This document shows, piece after piece, positions 8,315-15,618 of a stretch of 64,000 bases of DNA. Positions within the stretch are counted from its first letter, which is position 1; every line of letters starts with the position of its first letter. Origin of the DNA: Bog-473 sp963750075 (GTDB lineage Bacteria > Actinomycetota > Acidimicrobiia > Acidimicrobiales > RAAP-2); the NCBI GenBank assembly GCA_963750075.1, contig CAVVPG010000001.1:1116001-1180000 (forward strand). Reading direction: 5' to 3'. The notes under the pieces were generated by a model. It was given only the letters and a program-made list of their open reading frames with translations, had not been told where the DNA came from and ran no database searches. Both the position numbers and the translations under genes were made by a program.

Positions 8315-9353
8315 ATGCATGTGGTGATCGGCATCGATCCGCACAAGGCATCGCACACCGCGGTGGCCATCGACGAGGGCGAAGACGAGCTCTCGAGCGT
8401 CAAGGTCCGCGCCACCTGTCGCCAGGTGGACCAGCTGGTCCGTTGGGCTGAACCGTTCGAGAAGCGCACCTGGGCCATCGAGTCGGCCGGGGGGTTGGGC
8501 TACTTGTTGGCCCAGCAGCTCGTCGCCCGGGGCGAAGACGTCCTCGACGTGCCAGCCACCTTGGCCTCTCGCATCCGGGTCCTCGCCACCGGACGCTCGA
8601 ACAAGAACGACCCCAACGACGCCCGCTCGGTCGCCATCGCAGCCTTTCGGGCTCCGAACCTGCGCAGTGTCGAAGCGGCCAATCACGCCGAGGTGCTCCG
8701 GCTTCTGGCCAAGCGCAACAGGGACCTCGGCAGTCATCGCACCCGGGTGATCTGTCGTCTCCACGCGCTCCTCGCCGAGCTCGCACCGGGGGGAATTGCC
8801 AAGGAACTCTACGTTTCGGACGCCCAGCGGTTGCTGGCCACGATCACGCCTCAGACCCCGGCCGAGCAGGTCCGATGCGACCTCGCCCTCGAGCTGCTCG
8901 ACGACGTGCGCCGACTCGACGCCCAGACCAAGGAGTCGCACCGGCGCATCCGGGTCGCCGTCAAGGCCTCGGGCACCTCACTCACCGAGATCTATGGGGT
9001 GGGCCCGATCATCGCCGCACAGCTCGTCGGCTACGCCGGCGACGTTCGCCGCTTCGCCAACCGCGATGCCTTCGCCTCTTACAACGGCCACGGCTCCGAT
9101 CGAATGGTCCTCGGGCGGCCGCATCGCGCACCGGCTGTCGCGGCGCGGCAACCGAAAGCTCAACCATGCGCTCCACATGGCTGCCATCACCCAGATCCGT
9201 AATCCCGGGACTGATGGACGCATCTACTTCGGGCGCAAGGTCGCCGAGGGAAAGACCAAGAAGGAGGCACTCCGTTCCCTCAAGCGTCAGATCTCTAACG
9301 CCGTTTACCGCCAGCTCCTGCTCGATGTCGAAAGGGGTCCGGGAGGACACTAG
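8315..9353 (+). pseudogene. IS110-family transposase, frameshifted
   Basis: The gene starts at ATG 8315 behind an AAGGAGGA site. The DEDD RuvC-like N-terminal domain is intact (GIDPHK, AIESAGG, KNDPNDA), as is the first part of the Transposase_20 domain (LTEIYGVGPIIAAQL). One extra base in GGCCAC at about 9086-9090, compared with copy B, throws the frame before the SGG motif that holds the serine of the C-terminal active site; homology continues in the next frame (TAPIEWSSGGR onward) to the stop at 9353. The restored C-terminus would also be a few residues longer than in copy B. Expected product of the intact gene: recombinase guided by a bridge RNA. Confidence 0.88.
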
Positions 9354-9554
9354 GAAATTACTCGTTGCCTGCGTGGCCGGCTCTGCATCCTGAAGGCCGA
9401 CTCTTTGGCGAAGTCACTCCCGGACCATCTCAAAGCCTACGCATTCGTGCCGTCTCGTGACGGGCCGCTATGTCGCGCCCTTGAGGCCCTGGAAATAGGG
9501 GTCTTGACTCAAAGAGGATTCGGTATGGGGCAGGGGGTGCGCGAGTCACCTCCC

Positions 9555-9746
9555 TCATTTCTTCGGTCTCGCCTCACCACCTTTCGACACCTCCTCCCAC
9601 GCCGCCGCCACTCCCTCCGACTGCCGTCGGAGTGCTCGCTCCTTCGGTTCTTCGGCGTCAATCTCCCCGGCGTCGATCGCAGTCAGGAGCCGACGGAGGG
9701 CTTCGGCGGCTTCGGCGACCGTCGCGCCGGTTGGAGGTCGAGCCAC
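9555..9746 (-). CDS. Small conserved-type hypothetical protein, Ala/Glu-rich
   Basis: The 63-aa product has a helical, Ala/Arg/Glu-rich sequence with TVAEAAEALRRLLTAIDAGEI followed by EEPKERALRRQSEGVAAAWEE. Short proteins of this pattern are common in actinobacteria, though I cannot name a function. Its stop is only about 25 bases from the right end of IS110 copy A, so the element may have landed just beyond the gene. The opposite strand gives only low-complexity shadow frames. It may once have been the first gene of a longer unit; nothing downstream survives. Confidence 0.5.
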   Translation of the reverse strand: MARPPTGATVAEAAEALRRLLTAIDAGEIDAEEPKERALRRQSEGVAAAWEEVSKGGEARPKK

Positions 9747-10025
9747 AGGTCCAAAGTGGCGCGATGTTGCTGTCGGATCGCGGACTCCCCTGCCCGCACA
9801 ACTTGGACCACGACCCGACCCAACAACGCCCTATCTGCCCTTCTCGGCTGGTGGCTTCATCTCTGAGTTACCACTAGAGAGTTAGACCTCAACTTTTGGA
9901 CCTCAACTTCAGGTGTAGAGGTCATCGCGTCTACACGTGGTCTTGGCGACCGGAGACGGCTCGTGGACTTGTCGCGATCATCTCTGACACCGACGTAGCC
10001 CGAGCGCGCGTACGCAAGCGCGTCT

Positions 10026-10031
10026 TACACT
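10026..10031 (+). promoter_or_regulatory. Possible -10 element of a leaderless gene
   Basis: TACACT fits the actinobacterial -10 pattern TAnnnT and lies 8 bases upstream of the GTG at 10040, the spacing seen for transcripts that begin at the start codon. No ribosome site is present before that GTG, which is consistent with leaderless translation. Confidence 0.35.
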
Positions 10032-10039
10032 CGCTCACT

Positions 10040-10249
10040 GTGACCACCCCACGACCCCGCCCCCATGACATCGACTGGGCCGAGGTAGCCGCCCGTGCCA
10101 GAGCCGATCTCGGTGACGAGTCGATTACACACTTCAGCGATCGCTTGCGTAAGGCCATGAACGTCACCGTAGATACGCTCCGCCCAGGCGCGTTCCAACC
10201 GCGCGTCACCGAGGGCGTCCGATTCGGGCAACCACCGCCGGGCGCGTGA
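10040..10249 (+). CDS. Possible 69-aa hypothetical protein
   Basis: From the GTG at 10040 the frame encodes 69 residues with a plausible helical section (DIDWAEVAARARADLGDESI, then THFSDRLRKAMNVTVDTLR). The start is supported by the -10-like TACACT 8 bases upstream, not by a Shine-Dalgarno site. The same frame is open upstream to 9896, but that part looks non-coding. No family is recognised. It lies between the two IS110 copies and ends 41 bases before the stop of the convergent NUDIX gene. It could be a small cytosolic regulator or just a chance frame. Confidence 0.38.
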   Translation: MTTPRPRPHDIDWAEVAARARADLGDESITHFSDRLRKAMNVTVDTLRPGAFQPRVTEGVRFGQPPPGA

Positions 10250-10290
10250 CTCAGTCCCGGCGTACGGGGATAGTGCCGAAACCGTCCGGG

Positions 10291-10764
10291 TCAAGGTCTG
10301 CCCATCTCTTGGACTGTCTGGATGATATCGGGCGAAAACTTCTGCCCACGACGGTGGTCAGATATGGCAAGGGGAATGTGGCGCCCCCGAACCATCCGCT
10401 TCGCCACAAGGTCTTCGATCTCGGCGGTCGAGAAGTACCGAACAACCGGATGAGTGGACGAGGGCGTGAGAGCGCCGCCCGTCACCTTCGAGTAGAAGAC
10501 GAAGTTGACGACTCCAAAACCTTCGCTGGTGCGTGGGCACTGGTAGATGCCGACTAAATGAGATACCGAGACCTTGAGTCCTGTCTCTTCCTCGGCCTCA
10601 CGCACTGCGGCCTCCGCCAGGGTCTCGCCAACCTCAGGCTTTCCCGCAGGGAGGTTGTACCGGGACCAAGCCGAGGGCTTCGACTCCTGCACGAGGACAT
10701 ACCCGCCGGTGTCAGCGCCAATAAGATTGCAACAGCCAATGATGAATACAGGTTTGCTAGTCAC
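10291..10764 (-). CDS. NUDIX hydrolase
   Basis: The 157-aa protein carries a full Nudix box, G41-x5-E47-x7-R55-E56-x-x-E59-E60-x-G62-L63, with the metal-binding glutamates in place, followed by a beta strand with VSHLVGIYQCPR. Nudix enzymes hydrolyse nucleoside diphosphates linked to another group; the substrate cannot be read from this sequence. Length and layout are normal for the family. Its start lies only 27 bases from the left end of IS110 copy B, so its promoter probably falls in or next to the element. Being bracketed by two directly repeated IS copies, it could be gained or lost by recombination between them. Confidence 0.88.
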   Translation of the reverse strand: MTSKPVFIIGCCNLIGADTGGYVLVQESKPSAWSRYNLPAGKPEVGETLAEAAVREAEEETGLKVSVSHLVGIYQCPRTSEGFGVVNFVFYSKVTGGALTPSSTHPVVRYFSTAEIEDLVAKRMVRGRHIPLAISDHRRGQKFSPDIIQTVQEMGRP

Positions 10765-10879
10765 ACGCTGACTTTCGCACAGGGTGAACGGGGTATCCCC
10801 ATGGTGCCTGCTTGAGACTTAGCACCGGGCGCTAGGGCGATTTCCTAGCGTTGAGGGGTCCCGGTGGGGTCGCTCTCGT

Positions 10880-10996
10880 AGTGCCTGCCCCCGACTTCTG
10901 TCGGGTGGCTTTCGTGCGAAGAGTGTCCCACCGGGGCTTCGCCCACGGAGTGGCTCAAAAGAGGATCGAGCACGAACATCCGCAAGCAGGAGTGCC
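10880..10996 (+). ncRNA. Putative IS110 bridge RNA segment, copy B
   Basis: The segment can be closed by CCTGC (10884-10888) with GCAGG (10986-10990). Inside are a perfect hairpin CCCGAC-TTCT-GTCGGG (10890-10905) and a longer one, CCG-GGGC-TTC-GCCC-A-CGG (10931-10948). Against copy A, the first hairpin changes C-G to G-C and A-U to G-C at matching positions, and the second changes G-C to A-U, so pairing is kept while sequence changes. That argues for a selected RNA fold. Its place between the left end and the transposase gene fits a bridge RNA. Confidence 0.55.
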
Positions 10997-11029
10997 CCCG
11001 TGGTTCACACACCGACCAAGGAGGTAGTC

Positions 11030-12049
11030 ATGAATGTGGTGATCGGGGTCGACCCCCACAAGGCATCGCACACGGCGGTGGCCATCGACGAGGCTGAAGA
11101 CGAGATCTCCAGCGTCGAGGTGCGTGCCACTCGTCGTCAGGTCGAACAGCTCGTGCGCTGGGCCGAGCCCTTCGAGAAGCGGAGATGGGCCATCGAGTCG
11201 GCCGGCGGGATGGGCTATCTGTTCACCCAGCAGCTCGTGGCTCACGGCGAGGTCGTGCTCGACGTCCCGGCCACCTTGGCCTCTCGGATCCGGGTGCTCG
11301 GCACTGGTCGTTCCAACAAGAACGACCCCAATGACGCCCACTCGATCGCTGTCGCCGCCTTTCGGGCCCCGAGCCTGCGCAACGTCGAACCCGCCGACCA
11401 CTCCCAGGTGCTCCGGCTCCTGGCCAAGCGCAACCTGGACCTCGGGAGCCATCGGACTCGGGTGGTGTGTCGCCTCCATGCCCTCTTGGCCGAGCTCGTT
11501 CCGGGCGGAATCACCAAGGAATTGTACGCTTCTGACGCCGAGAGATTCTTGGCCAACATCACGCCTGAGACCCCGGCCGAGCAGGTCCGCTACGACATGG
11601 CCCTCGAGCTCCTCGACGACGTGCGCCGACTCGACGAGCAGACCAAGGAGTCGCACCGCCGGATCCGCATCGCCATCAAAGCGTCGGGAACCTCGCTGAC
11701 CGAGATCTATGGAGTCGGTCCGATCATCGCCGCGCAGCTCATCGGCTATACCGGCGACGTGCGCCGTTTCGCCAACCGCGATGCCTTCGCCTCCTACAAC
11801 GGGACGGCACCGGTCGAGTTCGCCTCGGGCGGCCGAGTTGTCCACCGCGTCTCCCAACGCGGGAACCGTCGGCTCAACCACGCCCTGCACATGGTTGCCG
11901 TCACCCAGATCCGTAATCCTGGAACAGAGGGACGCATCTATTTCGAGCGCAAGGTCGCGGAGGGCAAGACCAAGAAGGAAGCCCTCCGCTCGCTCAAGCG
12001 CCAGATCAGTAACGCCGTCTACCGCCAGCTCCTCCTCGACGCCCGATAG
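11030..12049 (+). CDS. IS110-family transposase (DEDD recombinase)
   Basis: The intact 339-aa transposase has the DEDD_Tnp_IS110 domain with acidic residues D8 (GVDPHK), E56 (AIESAGG), D99 and D102 (KNDPNDA), then the Transposase_20 domain from about 220 (LTEIYGVGPIIAAQL) with the conserved S266 in ASGGR and the RGNRRLNHALHMVAV helix. These enzymes recombine DNA directed by a bridge RNA encoded in the same element. I start at ATG 11030 behind AAGGAGGT; an earlier in-frame GTG at 11000 would add ten residues and has no ribosome site. The reading frame is complete where copy A is broken. Confidence 0.95.
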   Translation: MNVVIGVDPHKASHTAVAIDEAEDEISSVEVRATRRQVEQLVRWAEPFEKRRWAIESAGGMGYLFTQQLVAHGEVVLDVPATLASRIRVLGTGRSNKNDPNDAHSIAVAAFRAPSLRNVEPADHSQVLRLLAKRNLDLGSHRTRVVCRLHALLAELVPGGITKELYASDAERFLANITPETPAEQVRYDMALELLDDVRRLDEQTKESHRRIRIAIKASGTSLTEIYGVGPIIAAQLIGYTGDVRRFANRDAFASYNGTAPVEFASGGRVVHRVSQRGNRRLNHALHMVAVTQIRNPGTEGRIYFERKVAEGKTKKEALRSLKRQISNAVYRQLLLDAR

Positions 12050-12617
12050 GGGGTCCGGGAGGACACTCAGGGACGACTCGCTGCCTGCGTGACCGGCTCT
12101 TCACCCTGCGCGACCGGTTCTTCGGCGAAGTCACTCCCGAACCCATAGAAACCCTACGCCGTCGTGCCCTAGCGCGACGGCTCGATTCGTCGCGCCTGGA
12201 AGCCCCCGAAATTGGGGTCTTGACTCAAAGAGGATTCGTACGGGGCTAGGGGCGATCCTCGAGACAAGCAGCAGTCAATGGGCGGCCGGAGGCCGGCGTA
12301 GCGGACCCTTGACGGCTGCGACGGGAGGATCCGGCACGTCCCCCACAATGGCTGTGGCCGGCTGCCTCACGGCCGGCCTGGATGCCCTCTGATTGGAAGC
12401 CAACCTGGCTCAGGCTCCCCACCAATGGGTAGATGGAACCGACGGGGCGGACTCCCGACAGGGTGAACCGCAATGAACCAATGCGAGATGATGGTCGTCG
12501 CGCCATCATCGGCTTAGGGTGGATGAGAGCATGCCCCTCCCGCCCGCCGAGGCGGCGGCGGAGCCGCCGGCCGAGGCGAGGGCGGCTTGATTCAGTAGAG
12601 AAGGATTGTCACAACTG

Positions 12618-12664
12618 GGATCGGATCGGAGGTCGGATCGGATCTCCCGACATGGGATCGGATC
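12618..12664 (+). repeat. Three direct repeats of GGATCGGATC
   Basis: GGATCGGATC occurs at 12618-12627, 12635-12644 and 12655-12664, the last two followed by CTCC, and a half copy CGGATC lies at 12670-12675. Start-to-start spacing is 17 and 20 bases, close to two helical turns, as seen for iterons or arm-type recombinase sites. They lie about 210 bases upstream of the integrase remnant. Confidence 0.55.
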
Positions 12665-12720
12665 TCCATCGGATCTTGGCTCCCCCGTAGGTTCTGAAGC
12701 CTCCTCTCCACACCGCCTGC

Positions 12721-12757
12721 TGTCCCTCGTTGTCTCACCCTGTCCCTGGTTGTCTCA
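12721..12757 (+). repeat. Two 17-bp direct repeats, 20-bp period
   Basis: TGTCCCTCGTTGTCTCA (12721-12737) and TGTCCCTGGTTGTCTCA (12741-12757) differ at one base and are spaced exactly 20 bases. With the GGATCGGATC set just upstream they form the only cluster of tandem short repeats in this part of the window. Confidence 0.55.
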
Positions 12758-12875
12758 GCCAGTTCTTCCGTGCTGTTCGGTGTCGTGCTGTGTTGCGCAC
12801 TGTTCCACCTGCTCCTCACCGTGTTCGTTTCCTTGTCTGGCTTTCCAGTGTCGTTCGTGAACTTCGGCCCCAAGG

Positions 12876-13145
12876 TGCGTCTCCGACACGCTCGGCCACG
12901 CCTCCATCAGAGTGACCATGGACGTCTACGGGCACCTGCTGGCGCCGGCCAAGATGCAGGCTGCCGAGGCGATGCGGCGAGCGCTGTGGCTCGAGGATCT
13001 CCCCGATTTCGATCCTATGGCTGCACGTTTGGCTGCAGTCGCTCCCGCGGACAAGGCCGACAACGTCGTGACCTCGGATGGAGTGGGCCGCCCGGGTCTC
13101 GATCCCGGCACCTTGGGATTAAAAGTCCCCTGCTCTTCCGGATGA
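12876..13145 (+). pseudogene. Tyrosine recombinase (integrase) C-terminal remnant
   Basis: From about 12879 the frame encodes the end of a phage-type integrase: VSDTLGHASIRVTMDVYGHL contains the conserved LGH histidine (codon at 12897) and the nucleophilic Tyr (codon at 12927), followed by the helical tail LAPAKMQAAEAMRRAL. Everything upstream, including the Arg box and core-binding domain, is missing, so it cannot act alone. The last ~20 residues (from GRPGLDPGTLGLK) are read antisense through tRNA-Lys, and the stop lies inside the tRNA gene. Integrases often abut the tRNA gene they use as attachment site, so this marks an old insertion junction. Confidence 0.82.
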
Positions 13146-13156
13146 GCTAGCGGCCC
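13084..13156 (-). tRNA. tRNA-Lys (UUU anticodon)
   Basis: The leftward strand folds as a 73-base tRNA: a perfect 7-bp acceptor stem GGGCCGC/GCGGCCC with discriminator A, D stem GCTC/GAGC with a GG-containing loop, anticodon loop CTTTTAA (anticodon TTT), and T stem CCGGG/CCCGG. CCA is not encoded. Two oddities are a G-A mismatch at the top of the anticodon stem (27-43) and A instead of the nearly universal T at position 54 of the T loop (ATCGAGA). These may reflect repair of the gene by an integrating element. It doubles as the attachment site for the integrase that ends within it. Confidence 0.85.
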
Positions 13157-13217
13157 GGGACTGCACGATAACGGGCGGGGGAACGGGCGAGGAAAGGCCC
13201 GGGACGTACCGACCCGG

Positions 13218-13955
13218 CTACCAGATTCCGGGGACGAGCCTCCAGCGGACGATCCGACGATAATCGTCGTATTCGGGGTTCGAGGCCAGCACGCGGTCCT
13301 CGGCGCGGGCCCGTCCGACGTTGCAGCCGGATGCGCACAGCATCACCAGGGCGTTCCGCCACGAGATGCTCTGGAGCACGTATCCGAGCTGCAGCAGGAC
13401 ATAGGAGGCGTAGATGGGATGGCGGACGAGGGCGTAGGGTCCTCTCCGCACGAGCCCGCGGTCGGCGGCGACGAAGCCGAACGAGCGCCCGAGGGCGAGG
13501 AAGGACGCCACGCAGATCGCGAGGCCGATCACCTGTACGGCAAGCCCCGCGGTCAGCCCCCAGGGTGTGTGCGCACCGACGGGCCGGAACAGCACCCCTC
13601 CGAAGGTGCCGCCGAAGGCGAGGAGCCAGTCGCCCAATCGACGGCTCACCGCGCGAGCGGGCCGCCGGATCAGGTACGCCACGACGACCCACATCTGCTC
13701 GACGAAGAAGGCCCCTCCGATCAGGCGGTGTGACTGCAGGTACACCCGCAGCGTGGCCTGTGCGAAATACGCCGCGCCGACGGCGCCGATGACATTCGTC
13801 GCGATCCGGACCCCGCGCTCGGTGCGGGCCGAGGTGAATTCGGCATCGAGCCAGCGTCGGACCGTCGAGAGGGGATGTGCCGGTCCGGGCGCCGACGGCC
13901 GCGGCGCTCGCGCAAGTCCCCCGGCAGTCCCGACGCTCTGGCTGGGGACTGTCAT
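13218..13955 (-). CDS. Isoprenylcysteine carboxyl methyltransferase-like membrane methyltransferase
   Basis: The 245-aa integral membrane protein ends in the ICMT/phospholipid methyltransferase signature: GRSFGFVAADRGLVRRGPYALVRHPIYASYV, then a hydrophobic helix, then EDRVLASNPEYDDYRRIVRWRLVPG. The RHP motif and the later Glu bind SAM in this family, which methylates a carboxyl, amine or lipid head group at the membrane. Four to five helices precede the motif. I start at ATG 13955, since the longer frame to 14078 overlaps the doxX-like gene. It is the last gene of a leftward operon with doxX, a hydroxylase and a secreted repeat protein, 31 bases after doxX. Confidence 0.8.
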   Translation of the reverse strand: MTVPSQSVGTAGGLARAPRPSAPGPAHPLSTVRRWLDAEFTSARTERGVRIATNVIGAVGAAYFAQATLRVYLQSHRLIGGAFFVEQMWVVVAYLIRRPARAVSRRLGDWLLAFGGTFGGVLFRPVGAHTPWGLTAGLAVQVIGLAICVASFLALGRSFGFVAADRGLVRRGPYALVRHPIYASYVLLQLGYVLQSISWRNALVMLCASGCNVGRARAEDRVLASNPEYDDYRRIVRWRLVPGIW

Positions 13956-13986
13956 CGGTGGCACCGCACGTTCCCGACCATGTCGG

Positions 13987-14514
13987 CTATGCGGTGGACC
14001 AGACGCCGGACGGACCGAGACGCCGCTCCACGAGCGCATCGAGGCTGAAGCGGCCCGACCCGAGAACCGCCACCACAAGAGCGAGGACGGCGAGCGCCAG
14101 GTTCAACTGGTAACCCGGAGGCTGGATCGAATTGTTGAGACCGGTCGCCCAGGTGACCGTGATCATCGCCATCACCATGTCCCCGAACAGCGCGGCACCG
14201 GCCAGGCGCGAGCAGAGTCCGACCGCCATGGCGACGCCCCCGCAGAGCTCGATCAAGCCGCCGAGAAGCGCGAAGAAACCACCGGGGTGCAGGTGGGCGG
14301 TCTGCGACATGTAGAGGGCCGTCCGATGGAACCCGGGGCCGTTGAACCAGCCGAAGAGCTTGCCGCCCCCGTAATAGATGAAGATCCAGGCGAGCACGAT
14401 GCGGGCGGCGAGCAACGCGAAGTCCGCGGGAACGGGCGACTTGTGCGTGCTCACGACCGCCTCGAGCACCGTGCGGCCGGAATGCCGCTTGGTCTGCACC
14501 GAGGCGGTCACCAT
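13987..14514 (-). CDS. DoxX-family membrane protein
   Basis: The 175-aa protein has the four-helix DoxX pattern: LLAARIVLAWIFIYYGGGKLFGW (about 34-56), GGFFALLGGLIELCGGVAMAVGL (78-100), LFGDMVMAMITVTWA and a last helix LNLALAVLALVVAVLG. DoxX proteins are linked to quinone redox reactions and oxidative-stress complexes at the membrane; the exact activity is not settled. Its start codon overlaps the stop of the upstream hydroxylase gene (ATGA), so the two are translationally coupled. The short distance to the ICMT-like gene keeps all of them in one operon. Confidence 0.85.
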   Translation of the reverse strand: MVTASVQTKRHSGRTVLEAVVSTHKSPVPADFALLAARIVLAWIFIYYGGGKLFGWFNGPGFHRTALYMSQTAHLHPGGFFALLGGLIELCGGVAMAVGLCSRLAGAALFGDMVMAMITVTWATGLNNSIQPPGYQLNLALAVLALVVAVLGSGRFSLDALVERRLGPSGVWSTA

Positions 14515-15599
14515 CAGCCCACCTCCTCCATGACGGCTTGCCCCTGGGTCCGGTACTGCTCCGAGCGGATGGAGGGGCTCGTCGAGCGGTCGTCCGCCGA
14601 TCGGAACGGCGCGAGCAGTTGCGCGGCCAGGACCGAGAGGTGCCGTGGGCGCTGCCCTGCCTGCTCGACGACCAAGGGCCGACCGGGCAGGCCGGTGTCG
14701 ATCCTGATCGTTTCCTGCGTCGGGAACACGGCGCGGTGGAACAGCTGGTCCCAGATCGTCAGGGCAAAACCGAGGTTCACGTCCTGAGGCCCATCCAACT
14801 GGTGGTGAATGCGGTGATAGTTCGGGCTCACGAAGATGCGTCTCAGGGGACCGAAACCGAGGCGGGTGTTGGAGTGGGCGAAGGCGACGATGGCCCCGTA
14901 GACGACCAGCACGCTGATCGACATCTCACCGTTGGCGAGGAGCACGACTCCCGGGATCAGAGCGATGAGGTACGAGACATGGATGAGGGGGTGGGTGCGG
15001 AACACCGACAGCACGTTCAGATCCTCTTGCGAGTGATGGAGCTCGTGGAAGCGCCACAGCACGCGGTACCGGTGGTTGGCGTAGTGCACGAGCCAATTGC
15101 AGCCGTCCATTGCCACGACGATCAGTGCGATCGCTCCCCAACGCGGCAGCATCCCGATCTTCGGCAGGACGATCCACGGGAGCCACCGCCGTAGTACCTC
15201 CGCGAAGGAGAGGGTCAGCGCGGTCACGAGCGGCGCGACGAGGAGCACGTTCAGGATGGTCAGGAGCAGGTCGTGGCGATAGCCGCGGGCGAAGATCGGA
15301 CGCGGCTGGGCAGGCCAGAGCCGCTCGACCACCAGGAACACCGCGATGATCGCGGCGCTGAGCGGACCGATGATGACGACACGCAAGCTGGTCAGGGACT
15401 GGGCGAAGGCGGCGCCCCCCCAGTGGTGGTACCAACCCACCACGACGAGGGAGGCGGCGATGGCCGCGACCGAGAAGGCGGGCAGATAGATGCGCCTCGA
15501 CAGCGCGGCCCAGGTGCGCGCCGCGCCGGGTGCCTGCTCGTCGACCGCGATCCGAGTGTGCGACCGCGCCGGCGCCGTCAGTACCGAGGTCATGACCAC
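14514..15599 (-). CDS. Fatty acid hydroxylase / sterol desaturase superfamily protein
   Basis: The 361-aa polytopic protein has the histidine clusters that hold the di-iron centre: HYANH (172-176), HELHH (185-189) and YHRIHH (261-266), with a further His in AHSNTR (about 242). Four to five hydrophobic segments place the active site at the cytoplasmic membrane face. Family members hydroxylate or desaturate lipids, sterols and carotenoids with O2 and an electron donor. It follows the secreted repeat protein gene by 19 bases and overlaps doxX by four, so it is the centre of a leftward operon; DoxX might supply electrons (inference). Confidence 0.87.
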   Translation of the reverse strand: MVMTSVLTAPARSHTRIAVDEQAPGAARTWAALSRRIYLPAFSVAAIAASLVVVGWYHHWGGAAFAQSLTSLRVVIIGPLSAAIIAVFLVVERLWPAQPRPIFARGYRHDLLLTILNVLLVAPLVTALTLSFAEVLRRWLPWIVLPKIGMLPRWGAIALIVVAMDGCNWLVHYANHRYRVLWRFHELHHSQEDLNVLSVFRTHPLIHVSYLIALIPGVVLLANGEMSISVLVVYGAIVAFAHSNTRLGFGPLRRIFVSPNYHRIHHQLDGPQDVNLGFALTIWDQLFHRAVFPTQETIRIDTGLPGRPLVVEQAGQRPRHLSVLAAQLLAPFRSADDRSTSPSIRSEQYRTQGQAVMEEVG

Positions 15600-15618
15600 A
15601 TCTCTTCGGGCGCCGTCA

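Larger units (their letters stand above)
8078..9530 (+). mobile_element. IS110-family insertion sequence, copy A
   Basis: Limits were set by comparison with copy B. The left end is GGTATCCCCAAGGTGCCTGC at 8078 and the conserved right end GGGGTCTTGACTCAAAGAGG begins at 9498. The element is about 1.45 kb with one transposase gene, a ~235-base left non-coding end and a ~175-base right one. It has no clear terminal inverted repeats or target duplication, as usual for IS110. The two copies differ at many positions, so they were not duplicated recently. Its transposase is frameshifted, so it can move only if helped by a working relative such as copy B. Confidence 0.85.
10792..12245 (+). mobile_element. 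IS110-family insertion sequence, copy B (intact)
   Basis: The left end GGTATCCCCATGGTGCCTGC and right end GGGGTCTTGACTCAAAGAGG (12214 on) match copy A, giving about 1.45 kb in the same orientation. The transposase is complete and the left end holds the putative bridge RNA, so this copy may still be mobile. The conserved right end continues as ATTCG plus a GTA(C/T)GGGG tail, after which similarity to copy A stops. No target duplication is evident. Together the copies bracket a 1.26-kb segment with the NUDIX gene. Confidence 0.88.
12246..12875. other. 630-base non-coding stretch between IS110 and the integrase remnant
   Basis: No frame here looks coding on either strand. The first part holds nothing I can name; around 12,540-12,595 is a very GC-rich palindromic stretch (GGCGGCGGAGCCGCC-like) that could form a strong hairpin. 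The second part contains two sets of short direct repeats, annotated separately. Lying next to an integrase remnant, it may be former element DNA such as arm-type integrase sites or a replication region. Confidence 0.45.

Noticed and set aside
10025..10294. 89-aa leftward frame opposite the possible 69-aa gene
   Set aside because: No start signal or recognisable motif; the opposite strand has a -10 element and better helical character.
13082..13145. Peptide GRPGLDPGTLGLKVPCSSG as the conserved end of a protein
   Set aside because: It is the antisense reading of tRNA-Lys, not a selected protein sequence; it is kept only as part of the integrase remnant.
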